From Ehretia macrophylla (taxonomy: Eukaryota > Streptophyta > Magnoliopsida > Boraginales > Ehretiaceae), in NCBI GenBank assembly GCA_037974665.1, contig CM075778.1, positions 28,028,001 to 28,092,000 on the forward strand: a stretch of 64,000 bases of DNA. The letters are read 5' to 3'. The notes under the pieces were generated by a model, which was given only the letters and a program-made list of their open reading frames with translations, did no database searches and was not told where the DNA came from. The translations under genes were made by a program, and so were the position numbers. Below are positions 9,816 to 21,275 of the stretch, piece by piece. Position 1 is the stretch's first letter; every line of letters begins with the position of its first letter.

Positions 9816-11452
9816 TGCAATGACATTGACCCCCACAATTAAATAATCACTAATCGCATCTAAATTTGAAGCATTCTTTTCAACGTGCAACTTACAAGAA
9901 AACACAATTGAAGATAATAAACCCCAAATTGAACTGCAGTGCTAGAGTCTGGTCAATCTCCATTCACTCGTTACCACCTTAAAGGAAAAATCAATCAGTT
10001 ATACAATTAGAAAAATTATAAATGCCACAAACATAGATCATATTACACTTAACAACTAATTTTGCAATTCAAAGATAAATATATAGAATTCTTTATAGCT
10101 AAAACCACACAAAAACGCACATTCATATAATAATAATAAACACATTGAATCAGCATAAGAATATAAAATTTGAAAGTGGTAAACCTGTAATAAAATAACT
10201 TCGAGCCAAATAAGAAAGAAACATTAAGCAAATTTGTACCAGTCTCCTCTTTTTCCAGATATAATTCGAAGTTCTAAATTCCATACAAACAAACAAAAAT
10301 GTAGAAAATGATGGACGATAAAGTCTACTGTGTTAGTAGATTCTCTACCAAACTTCAAAATCCAATCTTTTGCATCTTAAAATGCTATCATCAGCAAATT
10401 GTGGTGCACACACACTAATGCCACTAAAAATATACAACAAGCAGTTCATACCATAAACGTCTGTTCCCTCACCAAGAAAACAAGGGAAATAAAGTCTTAA
10501 CACAACAATAATAAACGCCATCGTTGTTGCTTAATTTACTATTTTTTTAAAAATTAATTTCATAACTAAGTGTAAATGCACAACTAACGTAAACCAAAAA
10601 TCACATTCAAAATTTACATGAACCAGCATTCTTATATCCAACTTGAGCAATCAATTCAATACAACTAATACAATTAAACAATCAAACACGCGCTCTACTA
10701 CATATAGCCCAATCTGCAAAATTCCAATAATTTGACTAGAAAGCACAAATTCAATCCGCATTAAAATGCAGCCAATTGAGCATCAAGCACACAACTAAAA
10801 CGATTCAAATATCGGAAAAACATACAGATTCATCAGGTTAGTGGGTTAGTGGGTTTGGTCTTCAGGTTGTTGGAAATGGATTTTGATTGTATTTGTCTAT
10901 GAATTTCCATTAATTTGTGTTGGTTTTCATATATGGAGAAGGTGGGGTTGCTGCTGGTGTAGTCTAGTGAAGTTGTTGAGGTTTTGGTTATGATTAGACA
11001 AAGGTTTGGTAGTTGGTTGGACTCAATGTTTTGTACTTGAGTCGTTACACGGTGAAATGGAGAGGTGGAGTTTGAAGGATGATGACGATCATGGTGAAAG
11101 GTCGCCATGGAAATGGGTTGAGATTTTGGGGAGGGATTGGGGTTTAGGGAGCATATGTGTGTGCGCGTGTATGTGGTTGTGTAAAGGTGATTATTCAGTT
11201 AAGAAGTGAGAAGGAGCATGTTGACCGTTAACCATTTGGTGGTTACTTTTTTTTTTTCCCGAGAAAAATAACCAATTTTTGTTTTTTTTAAAACAATTCA
11301 CAAGTGGTTTAAAACTATATAACATAATTATATATATATAACATAATTAGTAAAATTCAAACTCGTATCCTCTCCCTTATCTCGAATACTCGACCAAAAT
11401 CTTAGTGGCGGTTCAATTGGATTTTGGATCAGGAATGACAGTTTGCCCTATA
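9816..11452. other. AT-rich spacer upstream of the copia element
   Basis: Mostly AT-rich with no repeat ends recognised. It contains one possible small coding frame (10833-11108, minus). A GT-rich stretch runs from 10840 to 11200 on the plus strand. Confidence 0.4.
10833..11108 (-). CDS. Hypothetical small ORF, 91 codons
   Basis: The frame starts with ATGGCG in a good plant initiation context (CCATGGCG) and ends with adjacent TGA codons. The product is Ser/Thr/Asn/His-rich, with no motif, signal or membrane segment that I recognise. It lies on the same strand as, and about 1.9 kb upstream of, the exon at 8532-8897, so it could be the 5' exon of that gene. No donor site joins them convincingly. 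It may be chance. Confidence 0.18.
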   Translation of the reverse strand: MATFHHDRHHPSNSTSPFHRVTTQVQNIESNQLPNLCLIITKTSTTSLDYTSSNPTFSIYENQHKLMEIHRQIQSKSISNNLKTKPTNPLT

Positions 11453-11948
11453 TGTTGGGTTATTATTATTAATAACTTAATATGGGCTTACAAATCATTC
11501 ACAATTATATTTGGACTTCTATTTTAATTAGGATAATTAAGTGATCCAATATAGTTGATCCTAATTAACGTCTTATAACGTATGGACTTTGTAATGTGTT
11601 GTACTAATAATAGAGAACCTAACTAGAGTTAATGGGTCTCTAGTTAAGTTGCCTATATAACATGGGATTGGTCCCCAAGGCCACACTACAATAATTCTCT
11701 AGTCTTCAATCCCATAATTGAGAGACATCAAGTAAGAGAGAAGTGTGAGCTTGTGGAAGACCTTTTCCCGGATCATATTCATCTCGTCGTCATGGATTCG
11801 GGTATGTCATTCTTATCATTTCATTATGTAATCTTGATAATCTAAACGAAGCATGAAATTAAATCTAGATCCGTAGATCTAATATCACAAGGCATAAAAT
11901 TCAGATTTAGATCTAACAAGTATTTAATTTATAGATCTAGATCTAACA
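11453..11948 (+). repeat. 5' LTR of the copia element
   Basis: Starts TGTTGGG, ends TCTAACA. It differs from the 3' LTR at two positions (T/C in the ATTYTAATTAGG and TGTAYTAATAAT contexts, read 5' versus 3'). Confidence 0.96.
11654..11660 (+). promoter_or_regulatory. LTR TATA box
   Basis: TATATAA in the middle of the LTR, the usual position for the Pol II promoter of a plant copia LTR. Confidence 0.6.
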
Positions 11949-11950
11949 AG

Positions 11951-11962
11951 TGGTATCAGAGC
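11951..11962 (+). promoter_or_regulatory. Primer binding site (initiator Met-tRNA)
   Basis: TGGTATCAGAGC, two bases after the 5' LTR, exactly matches the usual plant copia PBS. Confidence 0.95.
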
Positions 11963-12387
11963 CACCTTCGTATTAGATTATTAGGATTGATTATGTAGAT
12001 CTAATTATGATTAATGTAGATCTTATAATTATATCACAAATACACATGATTGTATGTTTAGATCCATATGATTTTAGGATTTGATACATAATTATGTGTA
12101 TGATCTTTTTGATCTTCATTATTTTTGATCACATGATTGATTTGGTTTGAGAATGGTTTTAGATCTTAAATCTATGAAATTTATGATTTATGATCTTTAG
12201 ATCTATACATGATTCACATAATTGATTTGGTTTGAGAATGATTTTAGATCTTAGATCTATGAAGTTTATGATTTATGATCTTTAGATCTATACATGGTTG
12301 ATGCATAGATTTAGTATGAAATTCGAATATACTGTTTTGACTGTCAACGGTTATATTATTATATTCGATAGAATTTGTTACAAATTC

Positions 12388-12458
12388 GCTATCTTGGTCT
12401 GGTGGTTAAACAGCATGCATTTAGTCTTGAGGTCCTGGGTTCGAGCCCCAGCTAGCAG
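12388..12458 (+). other. tRNA-like segment in the copia leader
   Basis: A 71-nt stretch with a perfect T-arm (CTGGG, loop TTCGAGC, CCCAG at 12435-12451) and an A-box-like TGGTCTGGTGG. The acceptor ends pair only partly (GCTA with TAGC) and the D and anticodon stems are poor. This is a tRNA-derived or decayed tRNA sequence, not a confident tRNA gene. Confidence 0.5.
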
Positions 12459-12521
12459 TTCTGTTTCCTTTTCTTATTTTGTAACTAAAGACCAACAAAA
12501 GGAAAATAAAACCAAGATCTA

Positions 12522-12580
12522 TGTGATTCGAACACGCGACCTTATGAGAGAAATTAAAGCATCTGACCAGCAATGCCAAG
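12522..12580 (-). other. tRNA-like segment, minus strand, copy 1
   Basis: The minus strand carries an A-box-like TGGCATTGCTGG and a B-box-like GTTCGAATC about 45 nt apart, with CTCATAA between them as in Met-tRNA anticodon loops. The stems do not pair well. It is the first of two tandem copies. Confidence 0.4.
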
Positions 12581-12671
12581 CTAATGCTTGTGTTTAAATT
12601 GGACCATCAAATATACACATAGTTATTTGGTTCCAACAGAAAATTAAAGAAAATGAAATCAAGCAGAAGCC

Positions 12672-12735
12672 TCTACTGTGATTTGAACACACGACGTTCT
12701 TAATGAAATAAAAGCATCTGACCAGCAACGCCACA
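12672..12735 (-). other. tRNA-like segment, minus strand, copy 2
   Basis: Diverged tandem copy of 12522-12580: A box TGGCGTTGCTGG, B box GTTCAAATC. The flanking AAATTGGACCATCAAATATA sequence is duplicated with it. Confidence 0.4.
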
Positions 12736-13398
12736 CTTATTCTTGTGTTTAAATTGGACCATCAAATATATACATAGATATTTGGTTGCAACAGAAAATT
12801 AAGGTTTTAATTTTATTTTTCTACCCATATGTCTTTTGTGCAAATTAATTGTTTTAATTATAACTTGACATTGTGGATGTTTGGATGGATCATGGACTTA
12901 TAGACGAATGGTTGAATGATTGTAATAATATTTTTTCCATTCATTTAGTTTGTAATTGAGACATAAGTCTCATTTTTATATTTCTTGCAAGAGTGTGATT
13001 TGTAGTGAGACATATGATGTAATAATTATATAATCTACCTTGCAAGCGGTACAAGATCAATCAAGGAGTTGATGAACTTGGAGGTGTTGAAGATTTTTTG
13101 AAGTATTTGCTTAGGTTTTGTGATTGATCCAATTTATATTGCTCGGATTTGATCAACCACTAAGTCCATGATCCACCAAGTTCATGTTGTTGCATATATG
13201 TTTATTTAGTTGTCTTATATTTGATGCATGCTAAATGGACTAATGTGCAAAATGAGATTTGATAATTGATTTCAAATTTTGAACTTGCGTCTTTTATCTA
13301 AAAATAAATTGATTGAAGCTTAATGTTGCCAAAGTAACCTCTTTTGCGTAGATTGGTTTATTTTGAGATAATTAGATGTGTGTGTTTGTTGTTTATGC

Positions 13399-13432
13399 AA
13401 TTAATGATCGGCCCAAAGGAAGGTCATTAATT
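13399..13432 (+). other. Leader stem-loop 1
   Basis: A 9-bp stem (AATTAATGA with TCATTAATT) closes the 16-nt loop TCGGCCCAAAGGAAGG. Confidence 0.65.
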
Positions 13433-13494
13433 GGCCAAATAGCAAACACACCTGTGGAAATAAATGTGTGATAATTATAAAATTTCTATGTGGA

Positions 13495-13523
13495 CAACAC
13501 GTCGGCCCAAAGGAAGGCTGTTG
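13495..13523 (+). other. Leader stem-loop 2
   Basis: The stem is CAACA with TGTTG plus one G-C pair and a bulged C, around exactly the same 16-nt loop as stem-loop 1. The stem sequence differs completely from 1 and 3 but still pairs. Confidence 0.65.
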
Positions 13524-13579
13524 TTTGACCGGATTTATTATCAACATTTGATTTCTACATGGAGAGTACCATTTACAAG

Positions 13580-13609
13580 TTAATGATCGGCCCAAAGGAA
13601 GGTCATTGA
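13580..13609 (+). other. Leader stem-loop 3
   Basis: A 7-bp stem (TTAATGA with TCATTGA, one G-T wobble) closes the same 16-nt loop. It lies about 120 nt before the gag frame. Confidence 0.65.
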
Positions 13610-13729
13610 TGTTGTGCTAGGTATCTTATTTAATGGGCCCATCACTACAGTTGTATGAAAAATTATGTCTTGCATTTACATGTTTATTTGGTTTTAACTT
13701 GTATATGTGTCTTGATATAAATTTTATTT

Positions 13730-16700
13730 GTGAGCTTATGTTATTTATTTATTCTCTATTTGGATTCAGTTACTGCTACTGCTGCTAATGTTACTGCCAA
13801 CATAAACTCAATCCATGTGCTTAACGGCACAAACTTTAAGAACTGGAAAGAGAACGTTCAGTTGGTTCTCGGCTGCATGGATTTAGATTATGCATTAAGA
13901 AAAGAACAACCTGCTTCTCTTACGGAGTCAAGTTCCACTGAGGAAAAAGGGAACTTTGAGAAGTGGGATCGTTCCAATCGCATTAGTCTAATGATGCTAA
14001 AGCGCAGCGTTCCAGATGCATTTAGGGGCGGTATGCCCGATGAGGTAACTGCTAAAGGTTTCCTTCAAGAAATTGAAAAACGTTTTGCAAAGAACGAAAA
14101 GGCTGAGACAAGCAAGCTTTTAGCTGACCTTGTCCAGATGAGGTATAAAGGAAAAGGAAACATAAGGGAGTACATTATGGAGATGTTTAATATCGCTTCA
14201 AAACTTAAGGCACTAAAGTTAGAGCTGTCTGATGACTTGCTCGTGCATTTGGTACTTATATCCCTTCCTGCACACTATGGACAATTTATTGTGAGTTATA
14301 ACACTCAAAAGGATAAATGGACTCTTAATGAGCTCATTTCCCACTGTGTGCAAGAAGAGGATAGATTGAAGCGAGATAAGAATATCGAAAGTGCTCATAT
14401 TGCAACTACCTCAAAGGACAATAAGCGAAAAAGGAATAAAGGTAAAGAAGCTGCAGAAAGAACATCACAATCCAACAAACTTCAAAAGAATAAGGATCAG
14501 GAATTTACCTGTTTCTTTTGCAAGAAATCTGGGCATGTGAAGAAGGATTGTTCCAAGTACGCCACATGGCGTGTAAAGAAAGGTATGCTTCTCACTTTGG
14601 TTTGTTCTGAAGTTAATTTAACTTCTGTACCTAGCAATACTTGGTGGGTAGATTCAGGTGCTACTACTCATACAAGTAAGTCTATGTAGGGATGCCTGTG
14701 GAGCCGACCGCCAAATGATGCTGAAAGATTCATCTATGTGGGCAATGGCAAAGCAGTTCCGGTTGAAGCCATTGGGACTTTTAGATTATCTTTTGAGACT
14801 GGTCATTATGTTGAATTGAGAGAGACTTATATTGTACCGTCATTTAGACGGAATTTGGTTTCTGTTTCTGTTTTGGACAAATATGGTTATTCTTGTTCAT
14901 TTGGAAACAATAAAGTTAGTCTTTTCCTCAATTCTACTCTAGTTGCAACTGGCTCCTTAATTGATAAACTATATATGTTCAATACCATTGCTTCATTTAA
15001 TGAATCCTTGCAAATAAGTTCAAAAGGTACAAAACGCAAATTAACAAATGAGAATTCCGCCACATTATGGCACAAGCGTTTAGGTCACATTTCTGAAAGG
15101 AGAATTCAAAGACTTGTGTCAGACGGAATACTTGAACCCCTTGATTACACAGACCATAATGTGTGTGTTGATTGTATTAAAGGGAAACTGACAAACAACA
15201 GAAAGTTAAGTGCCAAGAGAAGTTCTGGTGTCTTACAATTGATTCATACTGATATTTGTGGTCCATTCCCTACAGCTTCTTGGAATGGTCAACAGTATTT
15301 TATCACTTTTATAGACGATTATTCTCGTTACGGATACTTATACTTAATACATGAGAAGTCACAATCCTTGGACGTTTTTAAGGCCTTCAAAGCCGAAGTT
15401 GAAAATCAACTAGGCAAGAAGATTAAAGCCGTCAAATCTGACCGTGGTGGTGAATACTATGGCAGATATGATGGATCAGGTGAACAACGTCTAAGGCCTT
15501 TTGCCAAATTCCTAGAAGAATGTGGAATCGTCCCACAATACACAATGCCGGGTTCACCTAGCATGAATGGTGTTGCTGAAAGACGAAACAGGACTCTTAA
15601 GGATATGGTAAGAAGCATGATTAGTCATTCTTCATTACCAGAGTCAATCTGGGGAGAGGCACTAAAGACTGCAGTATATATACTGAACAGAGTACCTAGT
15701 AAAGCGGTAGCTAAAACTCCTTATGAACTATGGTTAGGCAAGAAGCCTAGCATAAAACATTTGCACATTTGGGGTTGTCCAGCTGAGGCGAGGCCTTATA
15801 GGCCACATGAAAAGAAACTGGACTCAAGAACAATTAGCTGCTATTTTGTTGGGTATGCTGAACGGTCGAGGGGTTTTAAGTTTTATAATCCCTCAACTAA
15901 GTCCTTTTTCGAAACGGGAAATGCGAGATTTCTTGAGGATGTTGTGTTTGAGGGGGAAGATAAGGTTAGGAATGTTGTCTTTGAAGAGGAATCTATTCAT
16001 TTTCCAAACATTGTTATTGACAGTGATCAGCCTACTGACATTGTTCAAGACACAATTCAAGACAACAATGAGGATATCCCTATAAACCTTCCTACTCAAA
16101 ATCAAGGTGTTGCTCCAGAAGAACAAACTCAACAACCTCAAGAGGAAGTGCCACTTAGGCGATCCACTAGAGAAAGAAGAAGTGCGATTTCAAGTGATTA
16201 TATTGTATTTCTTCAAGAGCATGAGTTTGACATAGGAACAATGGAAGATGATCCAATCAACTTCCAACAAGTCAAACAAAGAGCTAATTGTCAAAGGTGG
16301 ATCGATGCCATGAATGAGGAAATGAAGTCCATGAAGGATAATGACGTTTGGGATCTCGTCAAATTGCCTGAAGGTGCGAAGCCCATTGGTTGTAAATGGA
16401 TATTTAAAACCAAGAGGGATTCAAAGGGCAATATTGAAAGATATAAGGCACGTCTAGTTGCTAAGGGCTACACTCAAAAGGAAGGCATTGACTATAAAGA
16501 GACTTTTTCTCCAGTTTCTACGAAAGACTCTTTTAGAACGATAATGGCACTTGTGGCTCATTTTGATTTAGAGCTACATCAGATGGACGTTAAGACGGCT
16601 TTTCTCAATGGTGACATTGAGGAAACCATATACATGGTGCAACCAGAAAACTTTGTATTAGATGACTCAAAGTCTATGGTTTGCAAACTCAAGAAGTCCA

Positions 16701-17833
16701 TCTATGGTCTCAAGCAAGCTTCCCGTCAATGGTATCACAAGTTTCATCAAGTCATTGTCTCGTATGGTTTTGAGGTTAATGTTGTTGATGACTGTGTATA
16801 TCACAAGTTCAGTGGGAGTAAATTTATCTTCCTAGTACTCTATGTCGATGACATACTACTGGCTAGTAGCGATATAGGCTTAATGCACGAAACCAAGAAA
16901 TTTCTAACTAAGCATTTTGAAATGAAAGATCTTGGTGACGCCTCTTTTGTATTAGGAATTAAGATACATCGAGATCGCTCTCGGGGTGTCCTTGGGTTAT
17001 CACAAAAGAGCTATATCAATAAGGTACTTGCTAGATTTGGCATGATAGATTGTGCACAAGGAAATACTCCCGTTGCTAAAGGAGACAAGTTTAGTCTCAA
17101 CCAATGTCCCAAGAATGAAATTGAAAGAAAAGAGATGCAAAAGGTTCCCTATGCATCGGCTGTAGGGAGTCTTATGTATACTCAAGTATGTACGCGTCCG
17201 GATTTAGCGTACATTGTTGGTATGTTAGGAAGATACTTAAGTAACCCTGGGATGGATCATTGGAAAGCAGTCAAAAGGGTTATGAGGTACTTAAAGAGAA
17301 CAAAAGATTACATGCTCACCTATCAAAAGTCAGATAATTTGGAGATCATTGGGTATTCTGACTCCGATCTTGCGGGTTGCCAAGATTCTAAAAGATCTAC
17401 TTCTGGCTATGTTTACATGTTATCTGGAGGTGCTATTTCCTGGAGGAGTGCTAAGCAGTCACTTATAGCTCCTTCCACTATGGCAGCAGAATTCATAGCA
17501 TGTTATGAGGCAACTAATCATGCGATATGGCTGCGAAATTTTGTCACTGGACTACGTATTGTAGATGGTATTGAAAGACCACTTAAAGTATATTGTGACA
17601 ATCTATCGGCAGTTCTATATTCCAACAACAACAGAAGCTCGTCCAAGTCTAAGCATATAGACATTAAGTTTCTAGTTGTTAAGGAACGAGTTCAGAGTAA
17701 GTTTGTGTCAATTGAACATATAGGGACAGACTCCATGCTTGCAGATCCACTTACTAAAGGTTTACCACCCAAGGTCTTTCATGAGCATACTACTCATATG
17801 GGTGTTATGTTATTTGATGGTATGCAGTTTTAG
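13730..17833 (+). pseudogene. gag-pol: copia gag-pol polyprotein, one internal TAG
   Basis: One reading frame of about 1,367 codons is interrupted only by TAG at 14687-14689, between protease and integrase. Order: gag (NGTNFKNWKENVQLVLG region from about 13830), CCHC knuckle CFFCKKSGHVKKDC (about 14510-14551), protease WWVDSGATTH (about 14642), the [10 protein letters not shown] pre-integrase motif (about 15066), integrase with D in TDICGP, D in SDRGGEYY and E in [10 protein letters not shown], reverse transcriptase with [11 protein letters not shown] and the YVDD box (about 16841), and RNase H with SDSDLAG and ending at ADPLTKGLP (about 17740). All integrase and RT catalytic residues are present. 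The frame opens at a GTG; no in-frame ATG occurs before residue 49, so the true start is missing or made by splicing. TAG in an ATGTAGGGA context fits C-to-T change of a CAG codon. Confidence 0.93.
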
Positions 17834-18284
17834 TGGGAGTCTATGTATATCGTCAGTTCCTTTCTTGACACAGTATGTTCAGTTTTTCTGCAGAATAAAG
17901 TTGATAGTTTTACTGTTAGTTATTACTCTGAATGTATTATCTTTCAATTGCGGTTTAGCATAAAGTTTGAAAGACTAAGGTTTGATCTCACTACGGAATA
18001 AAGTTAAGGACCAATTGGAAATAGACATGTCTGAGATCACATTGCATGTAATTTCCAGCCACACATCCATACTTGATCTATGTCGTTAAATATATTTGGT
18101 ATGGTGATCATTGATGGATTGAGTTACGATGAAATGTAACAAAGGTCGCTTTGGTCTCATGCTGGTATATGAGATGGACCAGATTGATTTGGAAGATGTT
18201 TTAAGAATAGAAAGTAATTTTGTGCGCACCTACAGTTAACAAATATAATTGTCTTCGGTATCTATTGTAGCCCAAGTGGGAGAT
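17834..18284 (+). other. 3' untranslated region and polypurine tract of the copia element
   Basis: No coding frame. AAGTGGGAGAT at 18274-18284 immediately precedes the 3' LTR and is a typical copia polypurine tract. Confidence 0.85.
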
Positions 18285-18780
18285 TGTTGGGTTATTATTA
18301 TTAATAACTTAATATGGGCTTACAAATCATTCACAATTATATTTGGACTTCTATTCTAATTAGGATAATTAAGTGATCCAATATAGTTGATCCTAATTAA
18401 CGTCTTATAACGTATGGACTTTGTAATGTGTTGTACCAATAATAGAGAACCTAACTAGAGTTAATGGGTCTCTAGTTAAGTTGCCTATATAACATGGGAT
18501 TGGTCCCCAAGGCCACACTACAATAATTCTCTAGTCTTCAATCCCATAATTGAGAGACATCAAGTAAGAGAGAAGTGTGAGCTTGTGGAAGACCTTTTCC
18601 CGGATCATATTCATCTCGTCGTCATGGATTCGGGTATGTCATTCTTATCATTTCATTATGTAATCTTGATAATCTAAACGAAGCATGAAATTAAATCTAG
18701 ATCCGTAGATCTAATATCACAAGGCATAAAATTCAGATTTAGATCTAACAAGTATTTAATTTATAGATCTAGATCTAACA
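18285..18780 (+). repeat. 3' LTR of the copia element
   Basis: 496 bp, two substitutions from the 5' LTR, followed by the target duplication CTATA at 18781-18785. Confidence 0.96.
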
Positions 18781-18785
18781 CTATA

Positions 18786-20738
18786 ACCATAATAGTTTAG
18801 CGTAATTTATAACTAAAACTGTGATGGATCTTCATTGGGTTTAATAATCATTAACTATAAAGTAAGTATCCAAAAAAAGGGCAAAATCGATACCCATAAC
18901 CATTTATTTAGAAAAAAAATAAAAATTAGTTTATACAAAAAACCAGCCTAAAAAGAATATAAAGAAAATCAATTTGAATGTTAAAAAAGCCCAAAAAAAA
19001 AATGAATCAAATGTAAACCAATAAAATTATAAAATTTAGAAGAGGAAAGTAGGACATATTAAAAAGGGTAAAGAAGTCAATTTGTTTATAATATTATTCC
19101 TCTCTTCTATGTTCTTTTCAATCCAAACAAAAAATATATATAATCTTTTATGAAGTTTTTCTTTAAAATTTTACTCAATCTAAACAAGATGTAATCCTCC
19201 TCATCCCATTCCTTTATTATTGAATTATTTCTTTTTCTTTTTCATTTGTTCCCTCGTGAATCCAAACAAGTCCTTAGAGAGCAGTTTATTATATTTATTT
19301 ATTGTCCTTAACATGTAATTGTACATGTAGATGCTATTCATTTTTAAGCCTTATACGTAGACAGTGAACTTGAAGAGACTGTTGCACGCCTAAGAATATC
19401 AACTTTTTAAACCCGCAAAACTCAAAGACTATATTAAAAAAAATAATAAATAAAACTAAAGTATTCTTAGAATAAATCTAACAAATCAAAGAACTTAAAG
19501 CCAAAACCAAGAATCAAAAGCCTTTTAAACCTTTATATCTTGATAAGCTCATCCCCAAACTTTCGCTGGTCTTAAAAATTTATGAGGAAGCCTAGTCTAA
19601 TCTTAATCATATAAAGACTCAGAATTCAAAGTCAATTAAAACCCAATCTCTTATCTCTTGTAAATACTTCTATTTCCATAGGATTTAAAATTACCATAAA
19701 ATCTTACAAATCCAAAAAAAGAATTTCTTCAAATCACGCATGTGATCTTTTTACTTATTATTTCTTTTGGATTCTTAATAAAATCTTGGGTCATTATTTT
19801 TAAATGAGTAACGGTGATATTTTAACCTAAGACTATTTGATAATTTAGACTCTAATACTATATTATTTTACCACCTTATCTGAAAGGTTAAGAGAGAAGG
19901 AGTTTGTTTTATTTTTATTATTTTTAACAAATTAGAAAAGTGGGTAAGAAATTGGAAATTGGTGACCACAATATGGGCCTTCTCCAACATAAGCAGCTAC
20001 AACAACTTTGGCCACTTTCCAACGATTTTTCTTAATTTTAAGAAGAAAAATGTTATGTATCACCTTATTTTTATCACTCATTTATCGTCAGATGGTTAAG
20101 TTGACATGCTAGAAAAAGAGAGAAAAATAAAAAAAAGTTAGTTAATTTAGCATGCTAACTAAGTATCCACATAATAAGATAAATGAGTTACTAAAATTGG
20201 ATAATATATAACAATACTCTTTTGAGATAATATAGGTAGGCTCCCCTTGAAGTTGAGAAAGATAATAGTTCCTCTTGGATGACTAAACTTTTAAATAAGG
20301 TGATCACTTAATATTATATCAAACTTTAATTAATAAACAATCGTGAATTCAAGTCTCACGCCACCCATTTAATAACACGAAAATTGTCAACATGAGACTC
20401 TCAAAAACAAATTCTTGGGTGGGGTTCAAGACAATAATAAATATAATAATTTCTCTTCAAAAAAATTAAAATTATTTACGTACAAGGCTAAAACATAAAT
20501 TTCGAAATGTGTTGAAAATAATAAATAAATATAATAATCTCTCGCTAACAACATAAACATTTAGATGAGGTAGTCATTCAATAGCTTATAACCCCCTGTC
20601 ATCTTCTCCCATCATGCCTCTATGTGGGCATTGGTTGAACTTCCATTAACAATTGCTATGAAATCTCGTTATTGAAGCTAGTGACTCTTTGTAAGCTACA
20701 ATGACTATAATTTTTTTTGCAAATATAGAGTCTTTTGA
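18786..20738. other. AT-rich spacer
   Basis: No coding region, no paired repeat ends and no RNA gene recognised. Many short A/T runs. Confidence 0.45.
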
Positions 20739-20838
20739 AGTAAAAAAAGCAACACCAATGTTTATTATAGAGCCCCAATTTGTTACAAATTGTTACTTTA
20801 GTGTTAAATTTAACAAATTTCACCAAAAATAGAGTCCG

Positions 20839-20880
20839 GGCTCCATTTTGTTCAACAAATTTGTTGAACAAAATGGAGCC
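20839..20880. repeat. 42-bp perfect palindrome
   Basis: GGCTCCATTTTGTTCAACA, then AA and TT at the centre, then the exact reverse complement to GGAGCC. It has no spacer. It lies in a neighbourhood with other GAGCCCC motifs (20768 and 22330-22640), which suggests relics of one inverted-repeat transposon family. Confidence 0.95.
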
Positions 20881-21275
20881 GTAGCAAAAAGATAAAAAAA
20901 TTTGATAGCCCATACTATGTCAGATCTGACTTCAAAAAAAAAAATCTAACAAAAAAAAAGTACAAACAGATGAAAAAAAAAACAATCGTTGCAATTTCAA
21001 CTTTTACGTTAAAAAAAATATAGCCGTTGGGTGTTAAATTTTTCTATATATTCAAGCAAAAAAATCCAACACCCAACTTCAACAATTAATCCTTTCAAAC
21101 AAATATACCCAAACAGGAAAAAAAAAATTCGCATCAGCCAGAAAAAAAAAGGTTGAAGCTCAAGATCTGCCCCTTTTTTGAAATTTATTCTTGAATTACC
21201 TGCAAAAAATATATATATATATACACACAGAAAAAATATTCAATATTTATCAAAAAAAAAAAAAAGCTACGTCAG

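Larger units (their letters stand above)
11963..13729 (+). other. Long untranslated leader of the copia element
   Basis: About 1.77 kb of AT-rich sequence without a long frame. It holds a tRNA-like segment on the plus strand (12388-12458), two tandem tRNA-like segments on the minus strand within a repeat of about 145 bp (12522-12735), and three stem-loops with one common loop just before gag (13399-13609). GATCTTAGATCTATGA-type repeats occur near 12155-12300. Confidence 0.75.
11453..18780 (+). mobile_element. Complete Ty1/copia LTR retrotransposon, young
   Basis: Two 496-bp LTRs (11453-11948 and 18285-18780) flank a 6.3-kb interior. Target duplications CTATA are at 11448-11452 and 18781-18785. 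The PBS is a perfect TGGTATCAGAGC and the polypurine tract AAGTGGGAGAT abuts the 3' LTR. I count two substitutions between the LTRs, so the insertion is recent. The interior has a 1.8-kb leader, one gag-pol frame with gag, CCHC knuckle, protease, integrase, reverse transcriptase and RNase H in copia order, and about 450 bp of 3' non-coding sequence. A single TAG in the protease and the lack of an in-frame ATG at the start of gag argue against autonomous activity as it stands. The copia sub-lineage was not determined. Confidence 0.97.

Noticed and set aside
12388..12458. Functional tRNA gene
   Set aside because: The T-arm is perfect, but the acceptor, D and anticodon stems do not pair properly; kept only as tRNA-like.
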